From JAAXGI01 sp963579625 (lineage in GTDB: Bacteria > Gemmatimonadota > Gemmatimonadetes > Longimicrobiales > Gaopeijiaceae), in the NCBI GenBank assembly GCA_963579625.1, contig CAUZHN010000015.1, positions 1-45,457 on the forward strand: a DNA stretch of 45,457 nucleotides, given 5' to 3'. The translations under genes were made by a program, and so were the position numbers. Below, piece after piece: positions 1 to 7,944 of this stretch; position 1 is the first letter of the stretch; every line of letters begins with the position of its first letter. The notes under the pieces were generated by a model. That model was not told the DNA's origin. It did not search any database and worked only from the letters and a program-made list of their open reading frames with translations.

Positions 1-2
1 GG

Positions 3-284
3 AACTTCGTCGCGGACGCTGCCCTGGCTAGGAGCCATGACCCGTACCCCCTAGCGGTAGAAGTCGAGGCCCGCCTCCGTAGCATGAACGTGAAGCTGAT
101 CGTCGGATCGGAGGACCAATGGATCACCACGAACCGGCGGTTCGCCGCCCACCTTGGACACCTGAACCTGACCATTGACTACAAGGAGATCAGAGGGATC
201 GATCACAATCTCTCTGATTACCTCGCGGCGGCTGGGCATGAACTTTTCGCGTTCCACTCCACCCATCTGGAATCTGACGGCTAG
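3..284 (+). CDS. Alpha/beta-hydrolase family protein, C-terminal fragment (gene runs off the left edge)
   Basis: The frame is open from the first complete codon of the window to a TAG at 282-284, so about 93 C-terminal residues are visible and the start lies outside. The segment LIVGSEDQW (acid-residue loop) followed about 30 residues later by GIDHNLSDY (catalytic-histidine region) has the layout of the end of a serine hydrolase of the alpha/beta fold, in which Asp and His complete the triad. The nucleophile elbow is not in the window, so substrate and enzyme class cannot be read. The next gene starts three bases after the stop and is also a hydrolase of this fold, so the two are probably co-transcribed. 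An internal ATG at 84 is in frame, but the open frame upstream argues against it being the true start. Confidence 0.6.
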   Translation, partial: NFVADAALARSHDPYPLAVEVEARLRSMNVKLIVGSEDQWITTNRRFAAHLGHLNLTIDYKEIRGIDHNLSDYLAAAGHELFAFHSTHLESDG

Positions 285-287
285 GTC

Positions 288-1049
288 ATGAGGGCTCTCG
301 CTATCTCAGCGTCCTTGGGGCTCTCGGTGCTCCTGTCGATGATGGTAGAAACGCGATTGCTCGCCCAAGTCTCAGACCCTCCGCGGGTAACTGAGACAGC
401 TTTCGAGCTGGCCGGTGGTGGTGAGATTCGATACGGAATCTCGATCCCCGCCGGGTACGACGGGTCCGTGGATAATGAGCGCCCACTGATCCTAGCTCTC
501 CACCCTGGCGGACGATCACCGTATTACGGTAGTAACTTTATGCAATCGATCGTCGAGCCAGCACTGCGCAGTTGGGAGGCAGTGATCGTAGCACCCGATG
601 TTCCAACACGGAGTTGGGCTAACGCTGAATCGGAACGGGCAGTTCTGGACCTTCTGGAGGAAGTGCTCGGGAGTTACGCGATCGACCACGATCGAATTCT
701 TGTAACCGGGTTCAGCATGGGTGGCCGAGGCACGTGGTACTTAGCAACCCGTCACGCTGATCTTTTTACCGGTGCAATCCCTATAGCGGCGTCTCGAGCG
801 AACGATCCACTCGAGGGTCTTGAGGGAATACCGGTACACCTTATCCATAGCCCGGACGACGAAGTGGTCCCGTACGGACCGGCTGAAGCAACGGTCAAGA
901 TGCTCGAAGATCGGGGTCATCCGGTGCAGCTCATTAGTCTCGAGGGAGCTAGTCACTACCAGATGGGTGATTATATCGCCCCGCTACGAGCTGCTGGAGA
1001 ATGGATGAGAAGGCAGTGGCAAACAGAAGAAACTGGGGTAGGCAGGTAA
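288..1049 (+). CDS. Secreted alpha/beta hydrolase (esterase / PHB-depolymerase-like)
   Basis: 253 residues. A hydrophobic N-terminus (about 1-26, ending LLAQ) looks like a Sec signal peptide, so the enzyme should act in the periplasm or outside the cell. The nucleophile elbow GFSMGG places the catalytic Ser at about 143. Asp191 in HSPDDEVVP and His223 in GASHYQM complete the triad, and LALHPGG at about 69-75 is the oxyanion-hole strand. This layout matches small carboxylesterases and the depolymerase/phospholipase group of alpha/beta hydrolases; the substrate cannot be deduced. It begins three bases after the preceding hydrolase fragment, so the pair is likely one transcript. About 300 bases without a clear gene follow. 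An ester or short peptide substrate is possible; I am confident only of the fold and the triad. Confidence 0.8.
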   Translation: MRALAISASLGLSVLLSMMVETRLLAQVSDPPRVTETAFELAGGGEIRYGISIPAGYDGSVDNERPLILALHPGGRSPYYGSNFMQSIVEPALRSWEAVIVAPDVPTRSWANAESERAVLDLLEEVLGSYAIDHDRILVTGFSMGGRGTWYLATRHADLFTGAIPIAASRANDPLEGLEGIPVHLIHSPDDEVVPYGPAEATVKMLEDRGHPVQLISLEGASHYQMGDYIAPLRAAGEWMRRQWQTEETGVGR

Positions 1050-1357
1050 GGCTGAGTGGGTGGGAAACGCGACTTACCCTAGTCCATCGGAATGAGGCAA
1101 GGCAGTGGTGCTCCGTTCAGCCCTAGAAGATTGTTGCACCAATCGAACAGACCCTCGGGCTATCTATACGCCAGTCAACTTGATCAATCTGATCATAGTT
1201 CTGGTCTGACACCCACCACTATTCCGCTTGACCTTTTCAGCTTGTTCGAGAGCTATCTGCCACCTACTGTTGACGAATCCTAGGTTGTGGAAACCCACAA
1301 CGACGATGCCCGCAGTGGTCCGCCAAGGATCAAACACCCTCGAGCTTGGGGCACGCA
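1050..1357. other. Intergenic region with a small hairpin
   Basis: No convincing gene is seen in these roughly 300 bases. A 63-codon open frame at 1092-1283 has unremarkable composition and no ribosome binding site. A 7-base-pair inverted repeat (GTTGTGG, loop AAAC, CCACAAC) lies at 1284-1301, about 55 bases before the next gene. It has no T-tract, so it is not an obvious terminator and could instead be a leader element of the downstream oxidoreductase mRNA. TGATCA occurs twice within 1180-1196. No promoter could be called with confidence. Confidence 0.4.
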
Positions 1358-2572
1358 GTGCATAGGAGAAGCTTCCTCAGGACCGGTGGGGTCGCGGGGC
1401 TTGGTCTAGCCCTTGGTGCCTGCACATTTCGCGGAGCTTCGGTGGGGACCCCATGGATGTGGTCAGCCAATCTGGCTCCAGTCCATGTTTCGTGGGACCG
1501 TATCATCCGCACGACCGTAGCGTTACGCCCCTACCGGGAGTCGGGCTTCGTCCTGAAATCGGAGCGACTCGACGACAAGACGGTCATCCACAACTACGGA
1601 CATGGTGGAGCAGGACTCTCTCTCTCATGGGGAACAGCATACCTGGCAACTAACATCGCGCTTGCTCATACGGAGCGGCGAGTCGCAGTCGTAGGCTGTG
1701 GCATTGCCGGCCTGACTTCGGCCCGCATGCTACAGCGTCGGGGTTTCCAGGTATCGATCTTTGCGAAGGCACTGCCGCCAGACACCACATCCAACAAGGC
1801 CTGGGGAGGATTCACACCCACTTCGACCCTTGTCAGCCGGCGCACACCCAGCTGGGACTTGCAGTTTCGCCGAGCGGTCGAGATCGCATACCACGAGCAC
1901 CAGCTATTAGTCGATCGCGGATACGGGGTACGATGGATCGACGGATACTCGCAGACGAATAATTCCGATCCACGCGACCGACCTGACCAGGAGGATGGTG
2001 ACCCCAGAGAATCGGCAAATCCGCTGGTACCAAGGAGTTTTGAGATCGGTGGGATTCTACTAGGGCACAACCAACATCCGTTCCCAACGCTATACGCAAG
2101 ACGAGCCCCGATGCTACAGTTCGATCCGGATATTTATCTTGATGCCCTCATGCGAGATGTAATCAGTTTTGGCGGCAGCATCTCCGTTCGCAAATTCGAC
2201 TCGCCAGGTGACTTGATGGCACTAGCCGAGCCTATCATCGTGAACTGCACCGGGCTCGGAGCGAAAGAGTTGTTTCGCGACCCCGAGTTGACTCCAGTTA
2301 AAGGGCAACTCACCGTGCTCGTACCACAGCCTGACGTGGACTATTCTCTCGGACCCATGATCCCCCGCAGCAGTGGGATAGTCCTAGGGCACGTCCGGCA
2401 ACATGGGGTGTCCTCACTTGATGTCGATGAGGAAGAACAACGTCGGGTCGTTGAGAACGCAATTAGAACATTCAGCGCGATGCGCCCACCCGACCCACGC
2501 TTGAGGCTGCGCGCATTTGGTCCGCCGGCTGATCCACCACCGGTCGAAAGCTTCTACCATCTTGAGTCGTGA
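1358..2572 (+). CDS. Tat-exported FAD-dependent oxidoreductase of the D-amino-acid oxidase family, apparently circularly permuted
   Basis: About 404 residues from GTG 1358; an in-frame TTG at 1346 would add four. The N-terminus has a twin-arginine motif (RRSFLR), a hydrophobic stretch and LGAC, so it is probably a Tat-exported lipoprotein. The FAD-binding GxGxxG motif is VVGCGIAGL at about 111-119, followed by TTSNKAWGGFTP, typical of D-amino-acid oxidases. VNCTGLGAKEL and PVKGQL later in the chain also fit that family. The oddity is that the element which closes normal D-amino-acid oxidases (LRPYR, then VIHNYGHGG and LSLSWG) lies at about 56-95, before the Rossmann motif, and the protein stops where that element would normally begin. 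By eye, the family's substrate-site Arg corresponds to the first Arg of LRPYR, while its second active-site Tyr seems replaced. The gamma-glutamyltranspeptidase gene follows after 13 bases. The substrate is unknown; D-amino acids are a guess from the family. Confidence 0.8.
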   Translation: MHRRSFLRTGGVAGLGLALGACTFRGASVGTPWMWSANLAPVHVSWDRIIRTTVALRPYRESGFVLKSERLDDKTVIHNYGHGGAGLSLSWGTAYLATNIALAHTERRVAVVGCGIAGLTSARMLQRRGFQVSIFAKALPPDTTSNKAWGGFTPTSTLVSRRTPSWDLQFRRAVEIAYHEHQLLVDRGYGVRWIDGYSQTNNSDPRDRPDQEDGDPRESANPLVPRSFEIGGILLGHNQHPFPTLYARRAPMLQFDPDIYLDALMRDVISFGGSISVRKFDSPGDLMALAEPIIVNCTGLGAKELFRDPELTPVKGQLTVLVPQPDVDYSLGPMIPRSSGIVLGHVRQHGVSSLDVDEEEQRRVVENAIRTFSAMRPPDPRLRLRAFGPPADPPPVESFYHLES

Positions 2573-2585
2573 GGGAGGATGACTG

Positions 2586-4316
2586 ATGAAGATTAGAGTC
2601 CAGGAATCTGTATTGGCACTTCTCATTCTGGCGAGTTTGTCGACGGGTATAGCGCACGCGCAGACGTCCTCTAGTGGATCTGTGGCAAGAACGGTCATCT
2701 ATGCCCCCCAGAACCGCCCCGACGTGCGCGGCACACAGGGAGCGGTGTCCGCTGGGCAACCTCTCGCTGCCCAGGCAGGGCTGAGAGTGCTTCAGGAAGG
2801 AGGAACTGCCACGGACGCGATCATTGCGATGGCGGGTGTCCTTGCAGTTGTGCGACCTCATATGAATGGAGTTGGGGGCGACGCGTTTGGGATCTTCTAC
2901 GATGGAGCCACTGGAGAGATCAGTGCGATAAACGGGAGTGGTCGGTCGGGTGCGTTGGCGACTCCGGAATTCTTTCGTGACCAGGGACATGATCAAGTCC
3001 CTGGGTCGGGAGTGCTCTCAATCAGCGTACCCGGAGCCGTGGCCGCCTGGGCAGACGCGCACGCGCGTTTTGGTACCATGCCCTTTGCCAAGCTACTGGA
3101 GCCCGCGATCCGGCTCGCGAGTGAAGGCTTTCCGGTGTCCACCCGGCTTGCTCAAGACATCGAGTCGCAAAGTGGCAGCTTGAACAATGCGGGACGCGCG
3201 CTCTACCTGCCTGGAGGTTCGGCACCGCCCGTCGGATCACTCCTGAAGAACGAGGGCTTGAGCACGACTCTACGACAGATCGCCCAAGGAGGTAAGGAAG
3301 CGTATTACAGGGGTCCTGTCGCGGAACATTTGGCCGCATTCGTGGAGGCAGAGGGTGGTCACCTGAGGGCCTCAGACTTCGCGGCGCACACCTCGACCTG
3401 GGTGGAGCCACTGCGGGGTGACTATCTGGGCCACACGTTCTTGGTAATGCCGCCAAATAGCCAAGGAATTGCTGAGCTGTCTTACATGGAGATGGCCAAA
3501 GCGTATCCTGCCGGTTCATTAGGCCACAATACGACCGCGTACCTGCACACGATGATCGAGTTGAAGAAGCTCGCCTTCGCCGATCGAGATCGGTGGGTTG
3601 CGGATCCCGACAAGGCAGACCTTCCTATCGAACGAATGCTGAACCCGGAGTATTTACGAACCCGTGCGGCTCTCGTCGATAGGGGGCACGCCGCCGAATC
3701 AGTAGAGCCAGGGTTCGGAGGAGCCGCTGGGGGGATCCAAGGTGATCAGGACGACTCGGGCGATACTGTCTACATGACGGCAATTGACCAATTCGGCAAC
3801 GCGGTAAGCTGGATCCAGAGCAACTTCGCGGGATTCGGATCCGGTATCTTAGAACCGGAGACCGGTGTTCTCTTTCACAATCGGGGTTCGGGCTACACGC
3901 TTGAGGACGGACATCCGAACCAGGTTGCCCCTAGAAAGCGTCCATATCACACGCTCACTCCAATGATGGCGCTCCGTGACGGAGATTTCGCTTTTGCGAT
4001 AGGAACGCCGGGAGGAGACAGCCAAACACAGACCCTCCTCCAGATTGTCCACAACCTGCTCATCTTTGGGATGACACCACAGGAAGCTATTGAGGCACCG
4101 CGTTTCCGGTCGAGTGGCGGACTATCCGTTGCGATTGAGGATCGGATCCCCGCAGGTGTTCGATCGGAGCTGAGCGAACTCGGACATCGACTCAACATCG
4201 TCGAAGGGTGGACGGCCACGTTCGGTGGAGCCCAGATGATCTTTGTGGAGCCGAGCACCGGCACTTTCACGGCGGCGGCGGATCCGCGGCGCGAGGCCTA
4301 TGCTCTCGCATATTGA
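2586..4316 (+). CDS. ggt: Gamma-glutamyltranspeptidase, secreted
   Basis: 576 residues, close to the family length. A Sec signal peptide (about 1-26, ending AHAQ) directs it to the periplasm. The family cleaves gamma-glutamyl bonds, for example in glutathione, by hydrolysis or transfer, after self-cleavage into large and small subunits. Thr394 in SGDTVYMTAID aligns with the autocatalytic threonine; its neighbours DQFGNAVS and GTPGGDSQTQT (small-subunit loop) are characteristic. NGVGGDAFGIF at about 94-104 is the conserved N-terminal glycine motif. The start is an ATG preceded by GGGAGGA at 2573-2579, just after the stop of the FAD oxidoreductase, so both genes should be on one mRNA. That pairing suggests extracytoplasmic use of amino acids or peptides. 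Family assignment is firm; the true substrate could be another gamma-glutamyl compound or a cephalosporin-acylase-like amide. Confidence 0.93.
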   Translation: MKIRVQESVLALLILASLSTGIAHAQTSSSGSVARTVIYAPQNRPDVRGTQGAVSAGQPLAAQAGLRVLQEGGTATDAIIAMAGVLAVVRPHMNGVGGDAFGIFYDGATGEISAINGSGRSGALATPEFFRDQGHDQVPGSGVLSISVPGAVAAWADAHARFGTMPFAKLLEPAIRLASEGFPVSTRLAQDIESQSGSLNNAGRALYLPGGSAPPVGSLLKNEGLSTTLRQIAQGGKEAYYRGPVAEHLAAFVEAEGGHLRASDFAAHTSTWVEPLRGDYLGHTFLVMPPNSQGIAELSYMEMAKAYPAGSLGHNTTAYLHTMIELKKLAFADRDRWVADPDKADLPIERMLNPEYLRTRAALVDRGHAAESVEPGFGGAAGGIQGDQDDSGDTVYMTAIDQFGNAVSWIQSNFAGFGSGILEPETGVLFHNRGSGYTLEDGHPNQVAPRKRPYHTLTPMMALRDGDFAFAIGTPGGDSQTQTLLQIVHNLLIFGMTPQEAIEAPRFRSSGGLSVAIEDRIPAGVRSELSELGHRLNIVEGWTATFGGAQMIFVEPSTGTFTAAADPRREAYALAY

Positions 4317-4361
4317 GCAAGCGATGAGCGGTTCATTATGCGGTTTCGTTGGGAGGAAAGA

Positions 4362-4802
4362 ATGAATGGGTTCAGCAAGATGGCCCGGAGAGTAAGAGGC
4401 CACCATCGTTGCCGCTACGGTCTCGTTGCCCTTGGGCTCATTCTCTGTTGGGGATGTGCTTCTGCGAGTTCGAACAGTCCCTTCTCGCAAAGCCGGCAGG
4501 ATGAGAGGACTATCCAGTTGACTATCCGAAATCAGAATGCCGTCCCAATCACAGTATTCGTCTGGTGGCAAGGCGGGCGTAGAGTCCGGCTTGGGGACCT
4601 CGCCGGTGTATCGACCCGGACCTTCACAACCCCGAGTCGCGACTCAGGAATCTGGTTTGAGGTTGAGGACCAAACCACCTTCACGCGCGGACGCGGGCGC
4701 CGTCCTGATAACTATGTCCCCACCGGACCGGGGGACCACTTGGAGGTGATAACCGGACGTGGTGGATTTATCCTCTCCGTCCGACGCGTCCCCTCACTCT
4801 AG
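4362..4802 (+). CDS. Small predicted lipoprotein of unknown function
   Basis: 146 residues from the ATG at 4362, chosen because GGGAGG stands at 4351-4356; an upstream in-frame ATG at 4338 has no such site. The N-terminus is basic, followed by a hydrophobic run (about 19-30) and WGCASA, a plausible though imperfect lipobox, so the mature protein would be membrane-anchored outside the cytoplasm. The rest is a compact beta-rich domain with TIRNQNAVPITVFVWW, then a strand pattern ending ILSVRRVPSL. I do not recognise a named family. It lies 45 bases after ggt and may share its transcript. There is no sign of catalytic motifs; a structural or ligand-binding role is possible but unproven. Confidence 0.65.
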   Translation: MNGFSKMARRVRGHHRCRYGLVALGLILCWGCASASSNSPFSQSRQDERTIQLTIRNQNAVPITVFVWWQGGRRVRLGDLAGVSTRTFTTPSRDSGIWFEVEDQTTFTRGRGRRPDNYVPTGPGDHLEVITGRGGFILSVRRVPSL

Positions 4803-4919
4803 CGTTTTCCCGGAACGCCAATTTGCTCGTTTACATGTTCAACACAAGGGAAGCCTGGTAAGATGTAGCCGAGCAACCAGGCTATTCAGGGCCCAGAAAC
4901 AGACAAGAGGAGGAACACC

Positions 4920-6014
4920 ATGAGGCTTTCAAGAAGCGTGACACCGTTTCTGGTGGGAGTCGTCACCACACTGACCTTGGCACTGCCAACAGGGGCTTTC
5001 GCACAGCACCTTGACCGAATACAGAACATCTACCCCGAGAACAGTCTCCCCAACCCCTACACCAGTGAGGACGGTTGGGTGGACTTACCCGATGGAAGGA
5101 CATGGGGATCGACGGCCGGCACCGATATCGATCCCGATGGCGTTCACATTTGGGCGATCGACAGGTGCGGCTCAAATTCCTGCGCCGCGTCGGACCTTGA
5201 TCCGATCCTCAAGATTGATCCGCAAGGTAACGTCGTAACTACGCTAGGCGGTGGGATGCTTCTTTTTCCGCATGGTTTGCACGTGGATCGGGACGGTAAC
5301 GTGTGGGTAACCGATGCAGCCGGCCCGAACCCCGACATCCCGAGCAGCTCCGGCAAGGGGCACGTCGTTCTGAAATTCAGTCCCCAGGGCGAACTCCTTA
5401 TCACACTTGGACGACCGGGATCGCCTGGAGATGGCAGGGGTCCGCTGCTCAACACACCTAATGATGTGGTCACCGACGCGGAAGGAAACATATATGTGGG
5501 AGATGGTCACAGTGGCCAGGGCCTTACCGCTCCACCGGAGACGGTCGCACGTATCGTAAAATACGACCGGGATGGAAATTTCATCACCTCCTGGGGAAGA
5601 CTCGGGTCCGGACCCGGCGAATTCCGCACTCCCCACGCGATAGATATAGATTCTCAAGGCCGCCTGATCGTCGGCGATCGGGGAAATAATCGCCTACAGA
5701 TTTTTCAACTCGATGGCACCTACATCGGAGAGCTCAGGCAGTTTGGCCGACCGAGCGGGATCTACATCACGGACGACGACATCATCTATGTCGCCGACTC
5801 GGAGTCGCTGTTCGCCAACTCCCAGAACCCGGGCTGGATAACCGGTATTCGGGTGGGAAGCCTGAGGGACGGCATCGTTGATTACTTGATCTCCGGCACG
5901 GTCACCGCTTATCCCAACGGCTCGAACCCCGAGGGCGTGTCCGTAGACGCCGCTGGCAACGTCTACGGAGCGGTGGTGTCGCAGGGAGGTGCGTTCGTCA
6001 GATCGTCACGCTAG
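4920..6014 (+). CDS. Secreted NHL-repeat six-bladed beta-propeller protein
   Basis: 364 residues. The signal peptide is about 1-29 (ends GAFAQ), so the protein is exported. At least five NHL-type strands repeat the pattern P-x-G/D-[hydrophobic]-x-D-x-x-G-x-[hydrophobic]-x-V-x-D: examples are PHGLHVDRDGNVWVTD, PNDVVTDAEGNIYVGD and PHAIDIDSQGRLIVGDRG. This is the architecture of NHL/SMP-30-like propellers, used by lyases such as peptidyl-alpha-hydroxyglycine lyase but also by non-enzymatic binding proteins. No catalytic set is clear, so only the fold is claimed. The ATG follows a strong GAGGAGGAA ribosome binding site. A TAAGAT box at 4859-4864 could be the -10 of its own promoter, but the best -35 (TTCAAC at 4838) is poorly spaced. 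Confidence 0.82.
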   Translation: MRLSRSVTPFLVGVVTTLTLALPTGAFAQHLDRIQNIYPENSLPNPYTSEDGWVDLPDGRTWGSTAGTDIDPDGVHIWAIDRCGSNSCAASDLDPILKIDPQGNVVTTLGGGMLLFPHGLHVDRDGNVWVTDAAGPNPDIPSSSGKGHVVLKFSPQGELLITLGRPGSPGDGRGPLLNTPNDVVTDAEGNIYVGDGHSGQGLTAPPETVARIVKYDRDGNFITSWGRLGSGPGEFRTPHAIDIDSQGRLIVGDRGNNRLQIFQLDGTYIGELRQFGRPSGIYITDDDIIYVADSESLFANSQNPGWITGIRVGSLRDGIVDYLISGTVTAYPNGSNPEGVSVDAAGNVYGAVVSQGGAFVRSSR

Positions 6015-6094
6015 GGGGCTTGGCTGGAGGTAGCGTCTTTGACCGGCCTCGTACGCATGGGGGGGGCCAAGAGACATCTTCTGTTAGGCCATAC

Positions 6095-6124
6095 GGCTGC
6101 CCCGCCCGCAAGGGCGAGGCAGCC
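6095..6124 (+). other. Strong GC-rich hairpin with GCAA tetraloop upstream of the MscS-type gene
   Basis: GGCTGCC (6095-6101) pairs with GGCAGCC (6118-6124). After one C/A mismatch an inner CGCCC/GGGCG stem closes on a GCAA loop, which is a GNRA tetraloop. The structure lies 80 bases after the NHL gene and 77 before the next start. It is followed by a C-rich run and not by T residues, so it is not a canonical intrinsic terminator. It could slow or stop transcription, stabilise an mRNA end, or be a leader structure. Confidence 0.5.
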
Positions 6125-6201
6125 CCCCTCCCCAACTGGGGTATCCAAGTTCGCACTGGCTCTCTCACTAGGCACCGACGCCACACGACTGCACGACAAT
6201 C

Positions 6202-7251
6202 ATGCCCGACTTCCTGACTGCGACACCCTGGGCCTCCCAAGTCCTCTTCGTTCTAGGCGGGGTTTTCCTGGGTCTGTTCACCGAGCGCTTTCTGGTCCGC
6301 GCGCTACACTCCTACTCTAAACGTACCGACTCGACCATGGACGACCTCCTGATCGAGGCCATTCATGGTATGCCGCTGGTCTGGTGGACGACTGCCGGAG
6401 TGTGGGCTGCTGCGCTAAGGGGGGAACTCTCTCCATCCGTACGCGAATGGGTGACCAACGGCACGGTCATTGTGATCGTAGGCTCGCTCACGCTCGTAGC
6501 GATGCGTTTGGGGTCAGGCCTGATCGACCGCTACGCGGTTCGGGGCAAAACGCGGCTCCCCTCCGCTACCCTCGTAAACAACCTCGTCAAGCTCGTGATC
6601 GGGGTGGTGGGACTTCTCCTCCTCCTCCAGAACCTGGGGATCGAGGTCACTCCTCTGCTCACGGCAACCACCCTCGGAGGTCTGGCTATAGCGCTGGCCC
6701 TTCAAGATACACTAAGCAATCTCTTCGCGGGCGTCTCAATCATTCTGTCGGGTCAGGTCCGGACGGGTGACTACGTGCAGATCGCTAGTGGTGAGGAGGG
6801 GTTCGTCACCGATGTAAAGGCGAGACACACGACCATCCGTACTTTTCCCGCCCGGAACCTGATCGTCGTGCCCAACAGCGTGCTCGCCTCGTCCATCGTG
6901 ACAAACTACAGCCTGCCCCAGATGAACCTGTGGATTTCTGTACCCGTCGGTGTCAGCTACGAGAGTGACCTCCAGGAGGTAGAGCGAGTCACCTTGGAGG
7001 TGGGCGAGCAGGTGCTCGAGACCGTGGAGGGCGCGCCGCCCAAAACGTCTCCGATGGTGCGCTACCGGGAATTCGGCGACTCGAGCATTAACCTGGAAGT
7101 TCTTCTCTCAGCAGGTAAATTCACCGATCAGTTCCTCATACAGCATGAGTTCATCAAGCGCCTCCATGAACGCTTTAATATGGAAAAGATCGAGATCCCC
7201 TTCCCGATCCGGACCGTTCACCTGCGAGGGGATGAACCATCTGATAGCTAG
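6202..7251 (+). CDS. MscS-type mechanosensitive ion channel
   Basis: 349 residues. Three hydrophobic segments precede the pore region: about 10-30, 48-95 (one or two spans) and 125-150. TLGGLAIALALQDTLSNLFAG is the pore-lining TM3 helix with the small-residue pattern of MscS, followed by the beta domain (VRTGDYVQIASGEEGFVTDVKARHTTIRT) and PNSVLASSIVTNYS, both typical. The family forms tension-gated channels in the inner membrane that release solutes on osmotic downshock. Length and layout resemble the minimal MscS plus a short N-terminal addition. The ATG at 6202 lacks a good ribosome binding site, so the start is less certain. It is the last plus-strand gene before the convergent region. Nothing indicates a selectivity unlike the family's. 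Confidence 0.9.
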   Translation: MPDFLTATPWASQVLFVLGGVFLGLFTERFLVRALHSYSKRTDSTMDDLLIEAIHGMPLVWWTTAGVWAAALRGELSPSVREWVTNGTVIVIVGSLTLVAMRLGSGLIDRYAVRGKTRLPSATLVNNLVKLVIGVVGLLLLLQNLGIEVTPLLTATTLGGLAIALALQDTLSNLFAGVSIILSGQVRTGDYVQIASGEEGFVTDVKARHTTIRTFPARNLIVVPNSVLASSIVTNYSLPQMNLWISVPVGVSYESDLQEVERVTLEVGEQVLETVEGAPPKTSPMVRYREFGDSSINLEVLLSAGKFTDQFLIQHEFIKRLHERFNMEKIEIPFPIRTVHLRGDEPSDS

Positions 7252-7292
7252 GCGGGCGTCGGGTCCGCGACTCAATGCGTCTCGAGGAAACA

Positions 7293-7910
7293 CTAAAACC
7301 GAAAACAGAGATCGCACCTGGCACTGTCACAGCTAGGTGTATTCCGGTGATCTGCAGTAACTGGACAAACGTGCCCCGTTCCCGACGCTTGACTAGCCTT
7401 CTCCATATGGTGTGCAAGAAAGTTCACGGCAACGTCCTCAACTACGTTTCCATCCCATGAGGAATTGACGATTCGGCTACCAACTGGGGCAAACTTTTGC
7501 CGTTTGTCATCCTTGCCTTCGATAGTAAGGTTGATGGCCATAAGGCTCGAATCCAAAGTGGCTGCATTTGGATGCCGTGTGTAAATAACAGGAGTCACAT
7601 CAGGGGCTCTCTTCCTGATCTCAAATGCAAGCGCGTTAGCAAACTGAAGGGTGTGAGCGTGGCCTCCTTCATGACGAATACGCCTTCACGGGAGGAAACC
7701 GGTAAGAAGCAGGCCCTCCCCGACCTTCTCTCTGAAGTGCTCACCACCCACAATGACCCCGATGCCGTGATCGTTGAAATGCGAGCGGCTGGCAGAAACG
7801 CGGACTTGACGTTCTGAAACGTGGTCGAGATTCGCGATGGCAAGATCTACTGCGAGCGATAATATCTTGACTCCGGAGCCCTCCTTACCCAGTTGGATGT
7901 CATCAGTCAC
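7293..7910 (-). pseudogene. Possible decayed coding frame with one internal TGA, unknown family
   Basis: Reading the minus strand from a GTG at 7910 gives 73 sense codons, then TGA at 7688-7686, then about 130 more codons to a TAG at 7293, all in the same frame. Both halves look protein-like: upstream LAVDLAIANLDHVSERQV and NDHGIGVIVGGEHFREKV, downstream LQFANALAFEIRKR and TPVIYTRHPNAATLDSS. No ribosome binding site is obvious before the GTG. I do not recognise the family. The likeliest reading is a pseudogene broken by a nonsense change; a sequencing error, or two separate small genes, are alternatives. The region fills the space between the convergent MscS-type gene and the glutamate-synthase-type gene. 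Its codons look richer in A/T than neighbouring genes, by eye only. Confidence 0.35.
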
Positions 7911-7944
7911 TGGAGGAAAGCTGACGAGTGAGTTCCGCGCAGGT

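Noticed and set aside
196..199. P-E-T tripeptide in the release-factor anticodon loop (residues 196-198 of the gene at 42997-44091) as a sign of altered codon recognition
   Set aside because: The second position of the RF1 PxT motif varies in bacteria; P and T are kept and GGQ is intact, so it is an ordinary RF1. Coordinates here are residue numbers.
1092..1283. Plus-strand 63-codon open frame in the gap before the FAD oxidoreductase
   Set aside because: No ribosome binding site, unremarkable composition and no resemblance to a known family.
7686..7688. In-frame TGA as a selenocysteine codon
   Set aside because: No recognisable selenoprotein family, no Cys/Sec motif around it and no stem-loop of SECIS type directly downstream; a nonsense mutation is simpler.
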